Positions 17,679-27,396 of a DNA stretch of 64,000 nt are shown here, one piece after another (position 1 is the first letter of the stretch; every line of letters starts with the position of its first letter). Both the position numbers and the translations under genes were made by a program. Location: contig NZ_JAKRGB010000005.1 in the NCBI RefSeq assembly GCF_022347725.1, positions 1-64,000 of the forward strand. The letters are read 5' to 3'. The stretch comes from Ruegeria sp. Ofav3-42. Its GTDB lineage: Bacteria > Pseudomonadota > Alphaproteobacteria > Rhodobacterales > Rhodobacteraceae. The notes under the pieces were generated by a model that was not told the origin of the DNA, did not search any database, and saw only the letters and a program-made list of their open reading frames with translations.

Positions 17679-20216
17679 TCAAGAATTGGACCGTTGTTCA
17701 GAAGATCCTGCGGGCTCATCCAGTTCTAAAACCGCAGGGTCGATATTGCGCTTGCTTGCGCTCATCTTGACAGATTTCCGCATAGCCTCACTTCGCCGGA
17801 GCAATCGTCGGAAACGTGCTTCGTCAAGCATAAGCAGTGTCGAGGGGGCCAACGCCCGAACATTAACGTGACGCGGCCGTTTCAATAGCATTGCCAATTG
17901 CCCGAACATTTCGCCACGCCCTAACCGTGTGGTGTGCCTGCCGAGCTCCACTTCGACTGCCCCAGAGGCAATAAAGAATACACTCCGGGCGAATTCATCT
18001 TTGGAAATGATGGTATCACCTGCGTTGGCATAACGGGTTCGCAGCGCTCTGCTGAGTCTCCTCAGTGAAGCTTTGTCGAGATCAGAGAATAGTGGAAACT
18101 GTCTGACCAGGTCCCGTCCTTTAAGGGCGATGTCCAATTTCGGGCGCCCTTCAGATAGTGCACGTCGCGCCGCCACCTCCTGCATCAGCACTGAATAAAG
18201 TTCTTCGCCCACCAGGCCGTCCTCGCGCATGATCGCGTATTCACGTTCCTCCAGCCGCAGCGCCGTCCGTTGGATGAACCGCCGTTCCAGCTTTTCGGCA
18301 TAGCCTGGATACTGCAGCCGCAGACCGTCAAGCGCTGTTTCGACGGCCTCGGATCGACGTGCCAACAGATCATCAAGCAATTCCGCAACCCGGCGGCCGT
18401 GGATGCGGCGTATGCGGCCACGGACGAACCCATCGAGATCCCGCAGGATCAGACGCTGCATGAGCAATCTTTCAAACCGATCCGTTGTAATACGCGTGAG
18501 TGGGAACGAGATGCGAAGCCGGTTGTGCAAAAACACGGCGATCCGAAAAGACTTGCCGTAAACGACGGACCGATTTGACGCACGTTGATAACCGATCCGC
18601 CCTCCGGTCCGTGCGCCTTCAATTAGCCGATCAGCGTCGGACAGAATCTTCTCACTCAGAACCGATGACATGGTTCGCTCTCGCATCCGGGCCAACACGG
18701 AGTCTCGCTCCGCACCGGCCAGCGCAATTAGGCCAAGCGTGACCCGGTCACGATCAAGGATCTGCGCGCTGTCTTCGGCGGCCTTTACAGCTTCGTCGAG
18801 GCGTTCGCTAAACTGTTTGGCTTCGTTTCTGACGATATCGTGGGTCAGGTCGTAGTTTTCAGCGGTGCGGGACACGTCCTCGCGAACTGATTGTAAAGCG
18901 ACCGCGACCACCTGACGCGACAGTGCCGTATCAAGCGGGGAGAGCCTGTCGAGCCCCAGTTTTGTGATCACCGTGCGCAAGGTTGTTCCCTGAACAATCA
19001 GTGTAAACAGCGTAAAGCCGGTGGCCAGAATGCCGACAAGGCGCTTGGTCTCGAGCGGGATATGCGTGCTTTCGGTGACTGCCAGTGCCAGCGCAAGCGT
19101 CACGGCGCCGCGCAACCCACCCCACAATATTGCGGTGCGATAGGGGCGCTCAACAGTTGGCGACAGACCGATTGTGGTGAGAAGAGGCAATAACCCGAAC
19201 AGAACCGCCGCTCGCGCAAATGTTGCAGCAAGAACCACCACTGCGAGCAGGCCGAAGTCAGACGGTCGCGCCTCTTCCAGTAATCGTGGTATCAGCAAGG
19301 CTGCTAGAATAAAGATCAGCGCTCCTGCCCAGTGGGCCAAGAGATCCCAAACTTCTTGCAGGTTCGTCCAAGCGGCCGGTGACAAACGACCAGGCCCCGT
19401 AAGGTTGAGTGTGAGACCCGTGACAACCACCGCGATAACACCCGAAGCCCCGATGCTTTGTTCCGCAACGATATAGGCGAGGTAGGGCAGCGCAATGGAA
19501 ATTGAAATCTGCGCCATTTCCCAGCGGTCTACAAAAGCCATCACCCAAACCGCCATGCGCGCCATGAGCCAACCGGTGAGCGCACCGCCTGCGATCAACA
19601 GCGGGAATTGCCCCACAGCTTCACTTAGTAATGGATCGGGGCGCCCGAGCATGACAAAGCTCATGAATAGCCCGAAAAGAGCAACCGCCGCAGCATCGTT
19701 AAGGAGGCTTTCGCCTTCGATTATTCGCGACAACCTGCGCGGTGCAGAGATCGATCGAAAAATGCTGACAACCGCCGAGGGATCGGTTGTCGAGACAATA
19801 GCACCGATCAACAGGCAGGCGGCCAACGGCAGCGTACTCGCCCAACTAAGCGCATAGCCAATGGAAAGTGTCGCCACAATCACTGCCACAACGGCCATCA
19901 TCAGGATGGGCATCCAGTCGTCCAGCATTCTGCGCAGGTTCATGCCGAGTGTCGCCTGAAAGAGCAACGTTGGCAGGAAAACATAGAGGAATACGTCAGA
20001 GCGGATCGGCAGATCAATAATCGCCTGCGCCCCCGGGTTCAGCGCATCGGTCAGATCAGTGTCGAGAAAGAATGTCGCGCCAAGCCCAATCACTATCCCC
20101 AGGACGGCGAGGATGACGCTGTAAGGCAGGCGCAATCGGGCGGCCAGTGGTTCTGCCACGCCGATTACAACAAAAAGAGAAGTGATGATGGTCGTAATGA
20201 CGACAATATCCATCAA
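17679..20216 (-). CDS. CPA1-type sodium/proton antiporter with cyclic-nucleotide-binding domain
   Basis: The protein has 845 residues. Residues 1-420 form about twelve transmembrane helices of the CPA1/NhaP family (FLPTLLFQATLGMN, STTDPSAVVSIF, EGESLLNDAAAVALFG, WGGLRGAVTLALAL); the ESLLND aspartate is the usual ion-binding position. Residues 420-690 are a long, charged cytoplasmic segment. Residues about 690-800 are a cNMP-binding jelly roll (FPLFSDLDKASLRRLSRAL, GEMFGQLAMLLKRPRHVNVRAL). Expected role: exchange of sodium or potassium for protons at the inner membrane, possibly gated by cAMP or cGMP. This architecture is known in SOS1-like exchangers and some bacteria. Confidence 0.88.
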   Translation of the reverse strand: MMDIVVITTIITSLFVVIGVAEPLAARLRLPYSVILAVLGIVIGLGATFFLDTDLTDALNPGAQAIIDLPIRSDVFLYVFLPTLLFQATLGMNLRRMLDDWMPILMMAVVAVIVATLSIGYALSWASTLPLAACLLIGAIVSTTDPSAVVSIFRSISAPRRLSRIIEGESLLNDAAAVALFGLFMSFVMLGRPDPLLSEAVGQFPLLIAGGALTGWLMARMAVWVMAFVDRWEMAQISISIALPYLAYIVAEQSIGASGVIAVVVTGLTLNLTGPGRLSPAAWTNLQEVWDLLAHWAGALIFILAALLIPRLLEEARPSDFGLLAVVVLAATFARAAVLFGLLPLLTTIGLSPTVERPYRTAILWGGLRGAVTLALALAVTESTHIPLETKRLVGILATGFTLFTLIVQGTTLRTVITKLGLDRLSPLDTALSRQVVAVALQSVREDVSRTAENYDLTHDIVRNEAKQFSERLDEAVKAAEDSAQILDRDRVTLGLIALAGAERDSVLARMRERTMSSVLSEKILSDADRLIEGARTGGRIGYQRASNRSVVYGKSFRIAVFLHNRLRISFPLTRITTDRFERLLMQRLILRDLDGFVRGRIRRIHGRRVAELLDDLLARRSEAVETALDGLRLQYPGYAEKLERRFIQRTALRLEEREYAIMREDGLVGEELYSVLMQEVAARRALSEGRPKLDIALKGRDLVRQFPLFSDLDKASLRRLSRALRTRYANAGDTIISKDEFARSVFFIASGAVEVELGRHTTRLGRGEMFGQLAMLLKRPRHVNVRALAPSTLLMLDEARFRRLLRRSEAMRKSVKMSASKRNIDPAVLELDEPAGSSEQRSNS

Positions 20217-20438
20217 TACGTATTACCCGAGAACTCGATTTTATGGAATCCACCTTTTCAAACCGGATCAACCACGTGGGATCAATGTTTGAACTTACAG
20301 GCGTTCTTACTGTGCAGTTGCAGCGAATGTCAGGAAGGACGGGCCGCAGTGTGACACCTGCGTGGTTAGTAAACGGCTTGGCACTTCCGATCTATATAGC
20401 GTGAGGTAATTCTCTGCTAACCGGGGCAAATGCAGCGG

Positions 20439-21596
20439 TCACGCGCTTTCAGACTCGCCATCGGTGGATCGTTTCGGACCGCTGAAAACTGGCCGGGGTT
20501 CGGGGTGGAGTAAGGCCGCACTATGCCGCAGCAAAAAAATGGCCCAGGCTATGCACCAGATCAGGGGCACCACAGCGTACCCTTGCGCATCGTTAGGGGT
20601 GAATACACGCATAGCAGCAGCTACAGATAAAAACGCGAAACCGACTAGGTCGATCAAAGGCGGCCGCAATTGATTGTCGCGTCGCGCCACAGCACGCGAA
20701 GCGACTGCATAGATTGAACAGGAGATCGCCCCAGCGGTTAACGCATGCAGGGCCGCGCTGTCGGGCGGGTCCCCGAAATCTGCCCTGCTCAGCGCCACCA
20801 GCAACAGACCTATTGGCAGCCAAAAGTAGGCCAGTCTCAGCATGTTTAGCAAAGAGTCCCTGAAAGTGTCTGTAGAAAGCCAAATCAACAATCGGGCCGC
20901 CTCGGTTGTGGCAGCAACTACCAGACCTGCAAAGACCCAGTTGGATGCGATTCCAAATGTGTCCAGTATGAGTGCAACGAGGAGTGCCGCAGCAGAAGCG
21001 TATCCGAACAGCTTCGCCAAATTGAAGCGCCTGGCGTAAGGAGCAGTGCAACTCAGCCTGTTCCAGGTGAAGGCCGCAACCATCCGGCCGCCGACGACCG
21101 ACAGTAGGGCGGCAAACCCCAGTACCGGGAGGAACGGCATAGCTCTACCTTGAAGCACTGCGATCTGGATACAGGTCATCGTCAGCGCAAAAGCCGCAAA
21201 ACCCGCGCCTTTGATGGATGGGGGTCGCAATGCCGCACACGCAAGGGTCAGCGTCACAAAGCCCATAAAGCCTGCAGTTCCTACCGCGACCAAGGCGGGA
21301 TCGGTTCCAAATGCGCCTGCCGCAGTCAGCCGGGCAAGGAGCCAAAGCATCAAAAGGAGAGCAACACTCCGGGACGACATACGAGCGCCACTGGACCAGC
21401 TTGGCATCGCAGTCAGTGCGTAGCCAGCAAACATGGCTGCGGCGAACCCAAAAACCATCTCATGGCCGTGCCATGCCCACCGGTTACCAAGCGGCGAATG
21501 CGTCAGATCAATACCCGTGTCCCAGCCGACAATGCCAACCCCTACGATCGCCCAGGCCGCGCCAGCCAGAAACATGGGTCGATGGGGCGTCACCAT
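20439..21596 (-). CDS. NnrS family membrane protein
   Basis: The start chosen is ATG 21596, giving 385 residues, the usual NnrS length; an upstream in-frame start would add 58 polar residues. It is almost entirely hydrophobic, with about twelve helices. The NnrS hallmark histidine segment is near the start (WAWHGHEMVFGFAAAMFAGY), and a GGRMVAAFTWN segment lies near 170. NnrS proteins are heme- and copper-associated membrane proteins linked to nitric-oxide stress and denitrification. No other NO-related gene is adjacent, so its role here is unclear. The gap 20217-20438 holds nothing recognisable. Confidence 0.85.
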   Translation of the reverse strand: MVTPHRPMFLAGAAWAIVGVGIVGWDTGIDLTHSPLGNRWAWHGHEMVFGFAAAMFAGYALTAMPSWSSGARMSSRSVALLLMLWLLARLTAAGAFGTDPALVAVGTAGFMGFVTLTLACAALRPPSIKGAGFAAFALTMTCIQIAVLQGRAMPFLPVLGFAALLSVVGGRMVAAFTWNRLSCTAPYARRFNLAKLFGYASAAALLVALILDTFGIASNWVFAGLVVAATTEAARLLIWLSTDTFRDSLLNMLRLAYFWLPIGLLLVALSRADFGDPPDSAALHALTAGAISCSIYAVASRAVARRDNQLRPPLIDLVGFAFLSVAAAMRVFTPNDAQGYAVVPLIWCIAWAIFLLRHSAALLHPEPRPVFSGPKRSTDGESESA

Positions 21597-22396
21597 TGGG
21601 CAGTCCCCACCGCGTGATTTTGCCGGATTGAAGTTGATGATGCGACGGTGTCCGGCCACTCCGTGAAAGAAGCTTTTTTTTTGGTGCGCGCGGCCTTTGA
21701 GTACTGTTTCAACTCCATTCGAACCCGATCCCGCCAAACTTCGGTCTGACCGACAACCAAATTGCGCCAAAAGTCCCTTGGTTCCCCTTCTGTTTGGTTC
21801 GAAAGCTCATCGATTAGTTTCTTTGCGAGTAAAAGTGTATCTGATCATCTATGCGGGCAACCTTTACCTGGTTGTGCCGGCACGGCAAAAGGTCGAAGCT
21901 GCGGCGAATTCCTTGACCGGGGCGGTAGCCTTGCTCCCCGGCGGAAACTACATAGCGAAATTACCCATTGTGTTGAGCGCTGAGCAGGGCATCAACGTGC
22001 TACGGCACTACATTTGTCTTTGCAACGGGCAAGTTTATGATTGCCGCAATCAATCCAATCAGCAGGCAAACGAAGCGAAGATTGCGCGGGTGCTGGAGAG
22101 AGCCACCGACCTGCACGCGAAACACCTCGAAACCGGAGAGGACCACTGGCTTGCCCTCGCTCAACTCGCAAGCCAGCGTCGTCTTGCAGCTGAAAGAGTA
22201 AATACTCATCCAACTTCTGGCCGATGTAATCAGGGTGGATTGGATTAAGGTGACCAACGATGCAGTAAAGATCTTCTGTGTACCTGTGTTGCGCTCGTGC
22301 CTCGAAGGCTTCCAATGTACTTGCTGGCCAACGGGCATATAGAGGACAGCCCTATTGGCCTAACTGAGACTGGTTCGAATTCGTCTGACGGCACTC
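21597..22396. other. 800-base gap downstream of the rpoN paralogue
   Basis: No gene is supported here. The strand downstream of rpoN, where hpf and ptsN usually follow in alphaproteobacteria, shows only scattered weak resemblance in shifting frames, not enough to call a remnant. A 183-codon plus-strand frame also lacks any familiar motif. It is probably decayed or spacer DNA bounding the sigma-54 locus. Confidence 0.4.
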
Positions 22397-23632
22397 TCAA
22401 GGTCTCGATCGCTCGTGGACTCCAGGGAACTCGAGAAGTTGACGGTATTTCGCCACCGTGCGACGGGACACTCTTGCACCTGACCGAGCAAGTTCATGAG
22501 CAAGGTCTTGATCGGTCATCGGTCGGTTGGAATCCTCGGTAAGTATAAGGTGGCGCAACCGCTCTTGTAGATGCCGGCGAGATTCAGTTGGCCCGCCACT
22601 GCGCCCGAGCGGACGAGAAAAAAAGCGTGCAAGATCTATCAGGCCGCGAGGGGTCTGCACGAGCAAGCCTCGGACGACTCGGCTGACGGTGCTTTCGGAG
22701 ATTTCAAGCCGTTGCGCGATGTCGCACCGACGCAAAGGGGTCAGTCCCTCGGTCCCCCGCTCAAGATAGCCGATCTGAGAGGACACGACCGCCCGAGCCA
22801 CGCGCAAGGTCATTTGGTTGCGCAATCGGACAGCACCGATCAGGGATCGGGCATCTGCCTGCAATCGGACAAACGCCGGGTCTTCGCCATCGGACGACTC
22901 CGACAGGCTGAGCCGGGGCAGAGCCTCGCGATCGAGTTCGATCAACCAGTTGTCCCCGTCTCTGAACACCAGCACGTCCGGGCGGCGCCGCAGCGTCGGA
23001 TCGGGTGGTTGTAGGGACGCACCCGGCTTGGGATCGCACAGACGAATATCGCGAAGCGCTTCCTCGATCTGTTCCGGCGCAAGGCCCGTTGCCAGCGCCA
23101 GCGCATCAGCGCCCCCGTCCAGAATTGCCGATAAATTGCGAAGTACCCGCTCGGTCCTTGGCTGTAACTTGCCCAATTCAATCAATTGCAGTCGCAAGCA
23201 TTCGGCCAGGTTGCGGGCAAAAACCCCTGTGGGTTCAAGCTGCTGGCAGCGAGTCAAAACCTGTTCAACTTTGACAAGTGTGACTTTTGTTTCGTCGGCG
23301 ATCCGGGTCAGATCGCGGCCCAGCCAGCCAGTCGGTTCCAACGCTTCGGTCAGCGCGATGGCAACGCGCAATTCGCAGGGATCGCGAAACGCGGTTCGGA
23401 TCTGCTGCAAGACATGGGCGTACAGGCTATCGGTTGCCGTGACATTCTCCGCTGCTATCCTGTTAGGAGGTTTCGGGTTGCGCAATCGCAGAAACGGATT
23501 GCGTGCGGCAGCGCGAACAAGATGGCGTGCCAGCGCCTCGCCGTCCATCTGCAACAACTCTGCGGACCTGCAAAGCTGAGCGCTGATCTGGAGCGCTGAG
23601 GAAGTCTTAAGTCGGAGTGCCGGCTGAATCAT
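22397..23632 (-). CDS. Divergent RNA polymerase sigma-54 factor (rpoN paralogue)
   Basis: The protein has 411 residues, shorter than housekeeping RpoN (about 480-500). Region I is present but divergent (QPALRLKTSSALQISAQLCR, where the usual form is rich in Q and L). A core-binding domain follows (LEPTGWLGRDL, QLEPTGVFARNLAECL). The -12 HTH is clear (LTPLRRCDIAQRLEISESTV, then TPRGLIDLARFFS). The RpoN box near the C-terminus is intact (SRRTVAKYRQ), which should recognise the -24 element. It ends a minus-strand gene series that starts with a sigma-54 promoter and an activator gene, so it is probably a dedicated sigma factor for that locus. Rhodobacterales are known to carry several rpoN copies. 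Confidence 0.88.
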   Translation of the reverse strand: MIQPALRLKTSSALQISAQLCRSAELLQMDGEALARHLVRAAARNPFLRLRNPKPPNRIAAENVTATDSLYAHVLQQIRTAFRDPCELRVAIALTEALEPTGWLGRDLTRIADETKVTLVKVEQVLTRCQQLEPTGVFARNLAECLRLQLIELGKLQPRTERVLRNLSAILDGGADALALATGLAPEQIEEALRDIRLCDPKPGASLQPPDPTLRRRPDVLVFRDGDNWLIELDREALPRLSLSESSDGEDPAFVRLQADARSLIGAVRLRNQMTLRVARAVVSSQIGYLERGTEGLTPLRRCDIAQRLEISESTVSRVVRGLLVQTPRGLIDLARFFSRPLGRSGGPTESRRHLQERLRHLILTEDSNRPMTDQDLAHELARSGARVSRRTVAKYRQLLEFPGVHERSRP

Positions 23633-23689
23633 TGTGTCACCGCATATCGACCAGTACAGGCTAGGCCTCCTATCTGTTCCAGTCGAGGA

Positions 23690-25120
23690 TCATGTGGTGG
23701 TTGTCTCATCTTCATTTGTTGTTCCTCCCTGACCCTCTGTCGTGCTGTTGGTGGTCGACTCGTCCGTGTTGGCATCGCCACCGCTGCCGTCGTCGCTGGT
23801 CTGATCATCGTTCGAACCTTCTTCGGTGCTGTCCTGAGCACCTGTCGGATCGGGAACGTCCAATGCCTCGTCATCGCCGGGCAATTCCGTTGGCTGTAAG
23901 CCTCTGTTAAGCTCCTCCGCTCGCTTGTTGCGTTGGCTGGTGCGGCGCTGTTCGCGGGCGGCGCGACGGTCCTGCGCGATCCGCGCCTCCTCGGTCGGGT
24001 TCAGCGCATTGACCCGGATACGGTTCACATCCCCTGTGCCAGCCAGCCGTTCCAGTGGTACATAGTCGGTGCGGAATATCAGTTCGACCGAGCTGTCGAG
24101 ATCCAGTTCGGCATTCAGTTCCTGTTCGGTCTGCGTACGTTCGGTCGAGACGTAGCCGATTGTGTTCTTCATTTTGGCCGACGCTCCCCAGGGACCAAAT
24201 TGTGCCTTCACTCCGGCCTGTACCTCGTTGCGTACATCAAAGCGCGACCCGCGATCATCCGAGGCCGCGCTGGTTGCGTCTATGTGAAACCGCATCGACG
24301 CATTCAGCCTTCCGCTGTCGATCACGATGCGTTGCATTCCCATCATGACCATACTGGCCAACATGGATTGTCGATTGCGCGCCAATAGCGCCCGCACGGG
24401 CCGGACCAATGCTTCGGGATTGCCGGTCGGCAGCGAAGCCCCGCGCGGCGCTCCAAGCGCGGTCCGCAACGCGGCTTCCGTCGGCATTTCCGCACCGGGT
24501 GCCAGTTCCAGACGCTGGTTGGCTGCGCGCTCTGCCTGCCATTCGGCGCGTTCGTCGGCTGTCATCCCGGCGGGGTCATCAAACCCGGGCTCGTCATCTC
24601 CTGCGATCCGGAAGCTGCCGGGAAACCGTTCCACCAACCATTGGCGCGCGCCCATTTCACCAACATTCGCATCCGCGAACCCATCTGTTGATGCAGCCAC
24701 ATTACGGATCAGTTCCACATAGCTTTCGATTTGCTGCTGGTTGGATTCGTTGAGAGCCTTGAAAACGCCGGTGATCAATTCGCCGACAAAACGCGGGAAC
24801 GATACCGCGTTCAAAATGCGTTCGGTCTGGGGTGCGATCTGATCCACGGCTGCATTGGAAAATGCGCCCGCCGCGCTTTGTGCTTGCGCCAAAGGCGTGC
24901 GTACCTTGCGCGGCAAGGGGGAGGGTGGGTTGGCACCCGCTTCTTTCGCAAGGTTCAAAGCCGTCGATGAAATCCGCACCAGCGACTGCGCAACTTGCCG
25001 TTGCGTGTCAGGGTCCAGCCGGTCGAACCCGGACGCCGCTGTCAACAGCGCGCGTACGCTCTGTCGCACATCGTCGCGGGGCCCATTTGGCGCGGCGGTG
25101 ATGTTGGCGTCCATATTCAT
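23690..25120 (-). CDS. Unknown protein, family A paralogue 1
   Basis: The start ATG 25120 (476 residues) lies four bases after the previous stop. The function is not recognised. It shares three blocks with the products at 26162, 27397 and 34210. Block 1 (near 105) is FPRFVGELITGVFKAL, followed by a Y-ELI segment and RQWLVERFP. Block 2 (near 255) is LASMVMMGMQRIVID. Block 3 (near 360) is RTDYVPLERLAGTGD. It is the most divergent of the four and has a unique acidic, Thr/Ser/Asn-rich C-terminal tail of about 70 residues (repeated T, E, D, G), probably disordered. There is no signal peptide. It is the penultimate gene of the sigma-54 operon, before rpoN. Confidence 0.75.
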   Translation of the reverse strand: MNMDANITAAPNGPRDDVRQSVRALLTAASGFDRLDPDTQRQVAQSLVRISSTALNLAKEAGANPPSPLPRKVRTPLAQAQSAAGAFSNAAVDQIAPQTERILNAVSFPRFVGELITGVFKALNESNQQQIESYVELIRNVAASTDGFADANVGEMGARQWLVERFPGSFRIAGDDEPGFDDPAGMTADERAEWQAERAANQRLELAPGAEMPTEAALRTALGAPRGASLPTGNPEALVRPVRALLARNRQSMLASMVMMGMQRIVIDSGRLNASMRFHIDATSAASDDRGSRFDVRNEVQAGVKAQFGPWGASAKMKNTIGYVSTERTQTEQELNAELDLDSSVELIFRTDYVPLERLAGTGDVNRIRVNALNPTEEARIAQDRRAAREQRRTSQRNKRAEELNRGLQPTELPGDDEALDVPDPTGAQDSTEEGSNDDQTSDDGSGGDANTDESTTNSTTEGQGGTTNEDETTTT

Positions 25121-25124
25121 GGCG

Positions 25125-26162
25125 TCAGAATCCCAGATGCGACCAATCCGACGCATAGCCGCCGCCACCTGCGGGCTGATGGGGCTGCCACAAACCGCCT
25201 TGTGCAGGCGGCCGCGGCGTGGGCGGCGAGGCGCGCGCATGGCGTTCGCTGATGGTCAGCGAGGCCTGCAGCCAGTCCACCGCAAACGCGATGATCGGAT
25301 CGCCGGGTGCAAGAATGGGCTGACCATAGGTGCGTAGGCGCTCGGCCGCGTCGGCCAGCCAGACGATGACTGACATGCCTGCTCGGCCTCGGTCGACAAA
25401 GACGCGCGGATCGGCATTTGCGATGCGCATGCGTCTTTGGATACCCGCGATCACCCCCCAGATATCGCGCGCCGCGAACAGACCACGCATGTGCGGGTGT
25501 TTCAGAACCGCCAACGCCTCGTTGAGCGCGGCCATCAGTTCGGTTGCGAGAAACGGGGTCACGCCGCCACCGGCCCGAGACAAGTTGCCGAGCAGGTTGC
25601 GGGCCGCAGACCGGATTCGTGCGGTGTTGGCCGACGGGGCATGATCTCCAAAACGGGCGGCCCTTTCGTCAAGCCGGTAAATCGCCTCGCACATCTCCAG
25701 CATGAGCCCCTCAAAGGCGGCGTTGGCGATGCCATCAGCCGGGACTGGTCCGTAAGACAAGCCAAAGAGGCGGGCATAGAACGCCGACCGTTCGCGCGGA
25801 TCGGGTCGGTGATTGCGCTTGCGCCAGAACTCATGCAGTGGCTCTGCCACCGGCCCAAGATCAAGACCAATGGCACCGGTGGCCGTAAGTGATGCAAGTC
25901 CCTCAACAGACGAAATAATGCCGGCAGGTTCCAGATCTGCCGCCAGATACAGCGCTCCAAGCGCCCGCATCTGGGCCCGGTCTACTTGCAGCGCGGCGCT
26001 GGGGGGCAGATCGATGTCGCCCAGAACATCAAGCCCCACCGCAAAGACCGAGGCCTGCGCGGCAGCCGCGTGGCGGCTGCCATCCGCAATAAGGCGTTCA
26101 AGCGCGTCTTCGGGTGATACCCCTTCCGCCAGCGCCCTGCTAAACAATGGTTTGCACGTCAT
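25125..26162 (-). CDS. Unknown protein, family B paralogue 1
   Basis: The protein has 345 residues and its function is not recognised. Its C-terminal third resembles that of the 583-residue product at 29876: HPHMRGLFAARDIWGVI against HPEIKANFAARDMWQVV, then VIVWLADAAERLRTYGQPIL against TAWLANNARHIMSSTGQLL. It looks mostly alpha-helical, with a Pro/Gly-rich end. The ATG overlaps the preceding stop by one base (TGATG). No catalytic motif or membrane segment is evident. Placement between two family A genes suggests a partner in the same complex or process. Confidence 0.72.
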   Translation of the reverse strand: MTCKPLFSRALAEGVSPEDALERLIADGSRHAAAAQASVFAVGLDVLGDIDLPPSAALQVDRAQMRALGALYLAADLEPAGIISSVEGLASLTATGAIGLDLGPVAEPLHEFWRKRNHRPDPRERSAFYARLFGLSYGPVPADGIANAAFEGLMLEMCEAIYRLDERAARFGDHAPSANTARIRSAARNLLGNLSRAGGGVTPFLATELMAALNEALAVLKHPHMRGLFAARDIWGVIAGIQRRMRIANADPRVFVDRGRAGMSVIVWLADAAERLRTYGQPILAPGDPIIAFAVDWLQASLTISERHARASPPTPRPPAQGGLWQPHQPAGGGGYASDWSHLGF

Positions 26163-27385
26163 CAGCGCCCTCCATCAGCTGGTCCCGAATTGGGATTGAA
26201 CGGGGTGGAATTGCCCTGAATGGTCGAGATCATGCCCGGTGTTGCCATCTTTTCGAGTGGCAGATAGTCGGATTTGAAATTGACCCTCACTTCGCCCGAC
26301 AACCGGGATTTGACCTCGGCCTTGCTTTCCGATGTCTCGTCCACGGCCGATCCCACGGTGGCCACATGCTCGGAACTGCTTTCGGCTCCGATCGAGCCCG
26401 ATACCGGTGAATACCACGCGCCATAACCCGCACGTGCGTGCATCGAGGAGCGGTCGGTCTTTTGATCGTGCATCGAGGCGGTATAACGCCGATTTGCAGT
26501 GTCCTCGGCACGCATGTCAAAGATCACTTTGGCACGGATGGACCCATCGGTCACAACAATCCGATTAATCCCAAGCATGACCATCGAGCTGAGTAATTGT
26601 TGGCGCGTTTTGGCCATTTCCAGGCGTGCGGCAGTGACCAGCCTCAGCTCTGCATCGGAATCAGAAATGTCCATAATCGGCGGATTGATGTTCATTTCCT
26701 TGCTGATACGTGCCAGCGCAACTTCGGGCTCTTCACCCCTTGTCTCCAACCGTGCCTGGGTCTGAGCCGCGCCATCGCCTTCGAAGAAACTGTCGGCCCC
26801 GGAGGTGATCCCGATCCCCAGATCGCCCGCATATTTATCGACCAGATAGTCGCGCCCCGCGCCTTGGCTGATGTTGTCGACCATAAACTGATCGACTGTC
26901 TTGGCGACATTTGCGATCAGTTCGCCATAAGCCCGCATCTGCTCGATGCTGGCTTCGACCATTGCCTGAAATACATTGGTGATAAGTCCGCCGACAAATT
27001 TGGGAAAATCAACCTTCTGGATCAACTCGCCATACTGTTCGACGCCCTGTTCCACCGCACCGGCAACAAAGTCTTGCCCGGCAAACCCGGGGCTTTCGGA
27101 CAATGCCTGCCTTGTGGCGTCGACAGCGTCAGACAATGCCCCTGCCTGAGGGGTTTCGGAAGTACGCGGTGTGGGTTGACCCTGCTTCTCGTCCAGCTCG
27201 GAAAACACTCCGTCCGGGTCAGTCATGTAGCTGAGCACCGTCGCGGTGTCGCCAGCGATCTTCTGACGTTCTGCCTGGCTAAGCGCATCGAAGGTGGGCA
27301 AGGCCTGCAAGAAGGCGCGTGTCTGTCGCCGCGCCGCGTCCAGTGCGGCAGGGCTGGTCCAGTCAGTTTTGGTGGCGGGCTGCAT
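26162..27385 (-). CDS. Unknown protein, family A paralogue 2
   Basis: The ATG at 27385 is well spaced from an AAGGGGGG ribosome site (407 residues); a GTG lies one codon upstream. Its conserved blocks are VDFPKFVGGLITNVFQAM (near 125), SSMVMLGINRIVVTDG (near 270), and a C-terminal segment VNFKSDYLPLEKMATPGM (near 375) that continues to an STPFNPN motif. It is closest to the 467-residue paralogue next door, so this pair probably arose by tandem duplication. Overall it has helical N-terminal and beta-like C-terminal character, with no signal peptide. Confidence 0.75.
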   Translation of the reverse strand: MQPATKTDWTSPAALDAARRQTRAFLQALPTFDALSQAERQKIAGDTATVLSYMTDPDGVFSELDEKQGQPTPRTSETPQAGALSDAVDATRQALSESPGFAGQDFVAGAVEQGVEQYGELIQKVDFPKFVGGLITNVFQAMVEASIEQMRAYGELIANVAKTVDQFMVDNISQGAGRDYLVDKYAGDLGIGITSGADSFFEGDGAAQTQARLETRGEEPEVALARISKEMNINPPIMDISDSDAELRLVTAARLEMAKTRQQLLSSMVMLGINRIVVTDGSIRAKVIFDMRAEDTANRRYTASMHDQKTDRSSMHARAGYGAWYSPVSGSIGAESSSEHVATVGSAVDETSESKAEVKSRLSGEVRVNFKSDYLPLEKMATPGMISTIQGNSTPFNPNSGPADGGR

Positions 27386-27396
27386 CACGGCCCCCC

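Noticed and set aside
17362..17682. A 106-codon minus-strand frame right of the IS110 element
   Set aside because: It shows no motif, no good ribosome site and no plausible neighbour relation; probably chance.
21992..22338. Possible decayed hpf (ribosome hibernation factor) downstream of the rpoN paralogue
   Set aside because: Short stretches in three different frames vaguely resemble HPF segments, and hpf usually follows rpoN, but spacing and frame do not hold together. The evidence is too weak to call a remnant.
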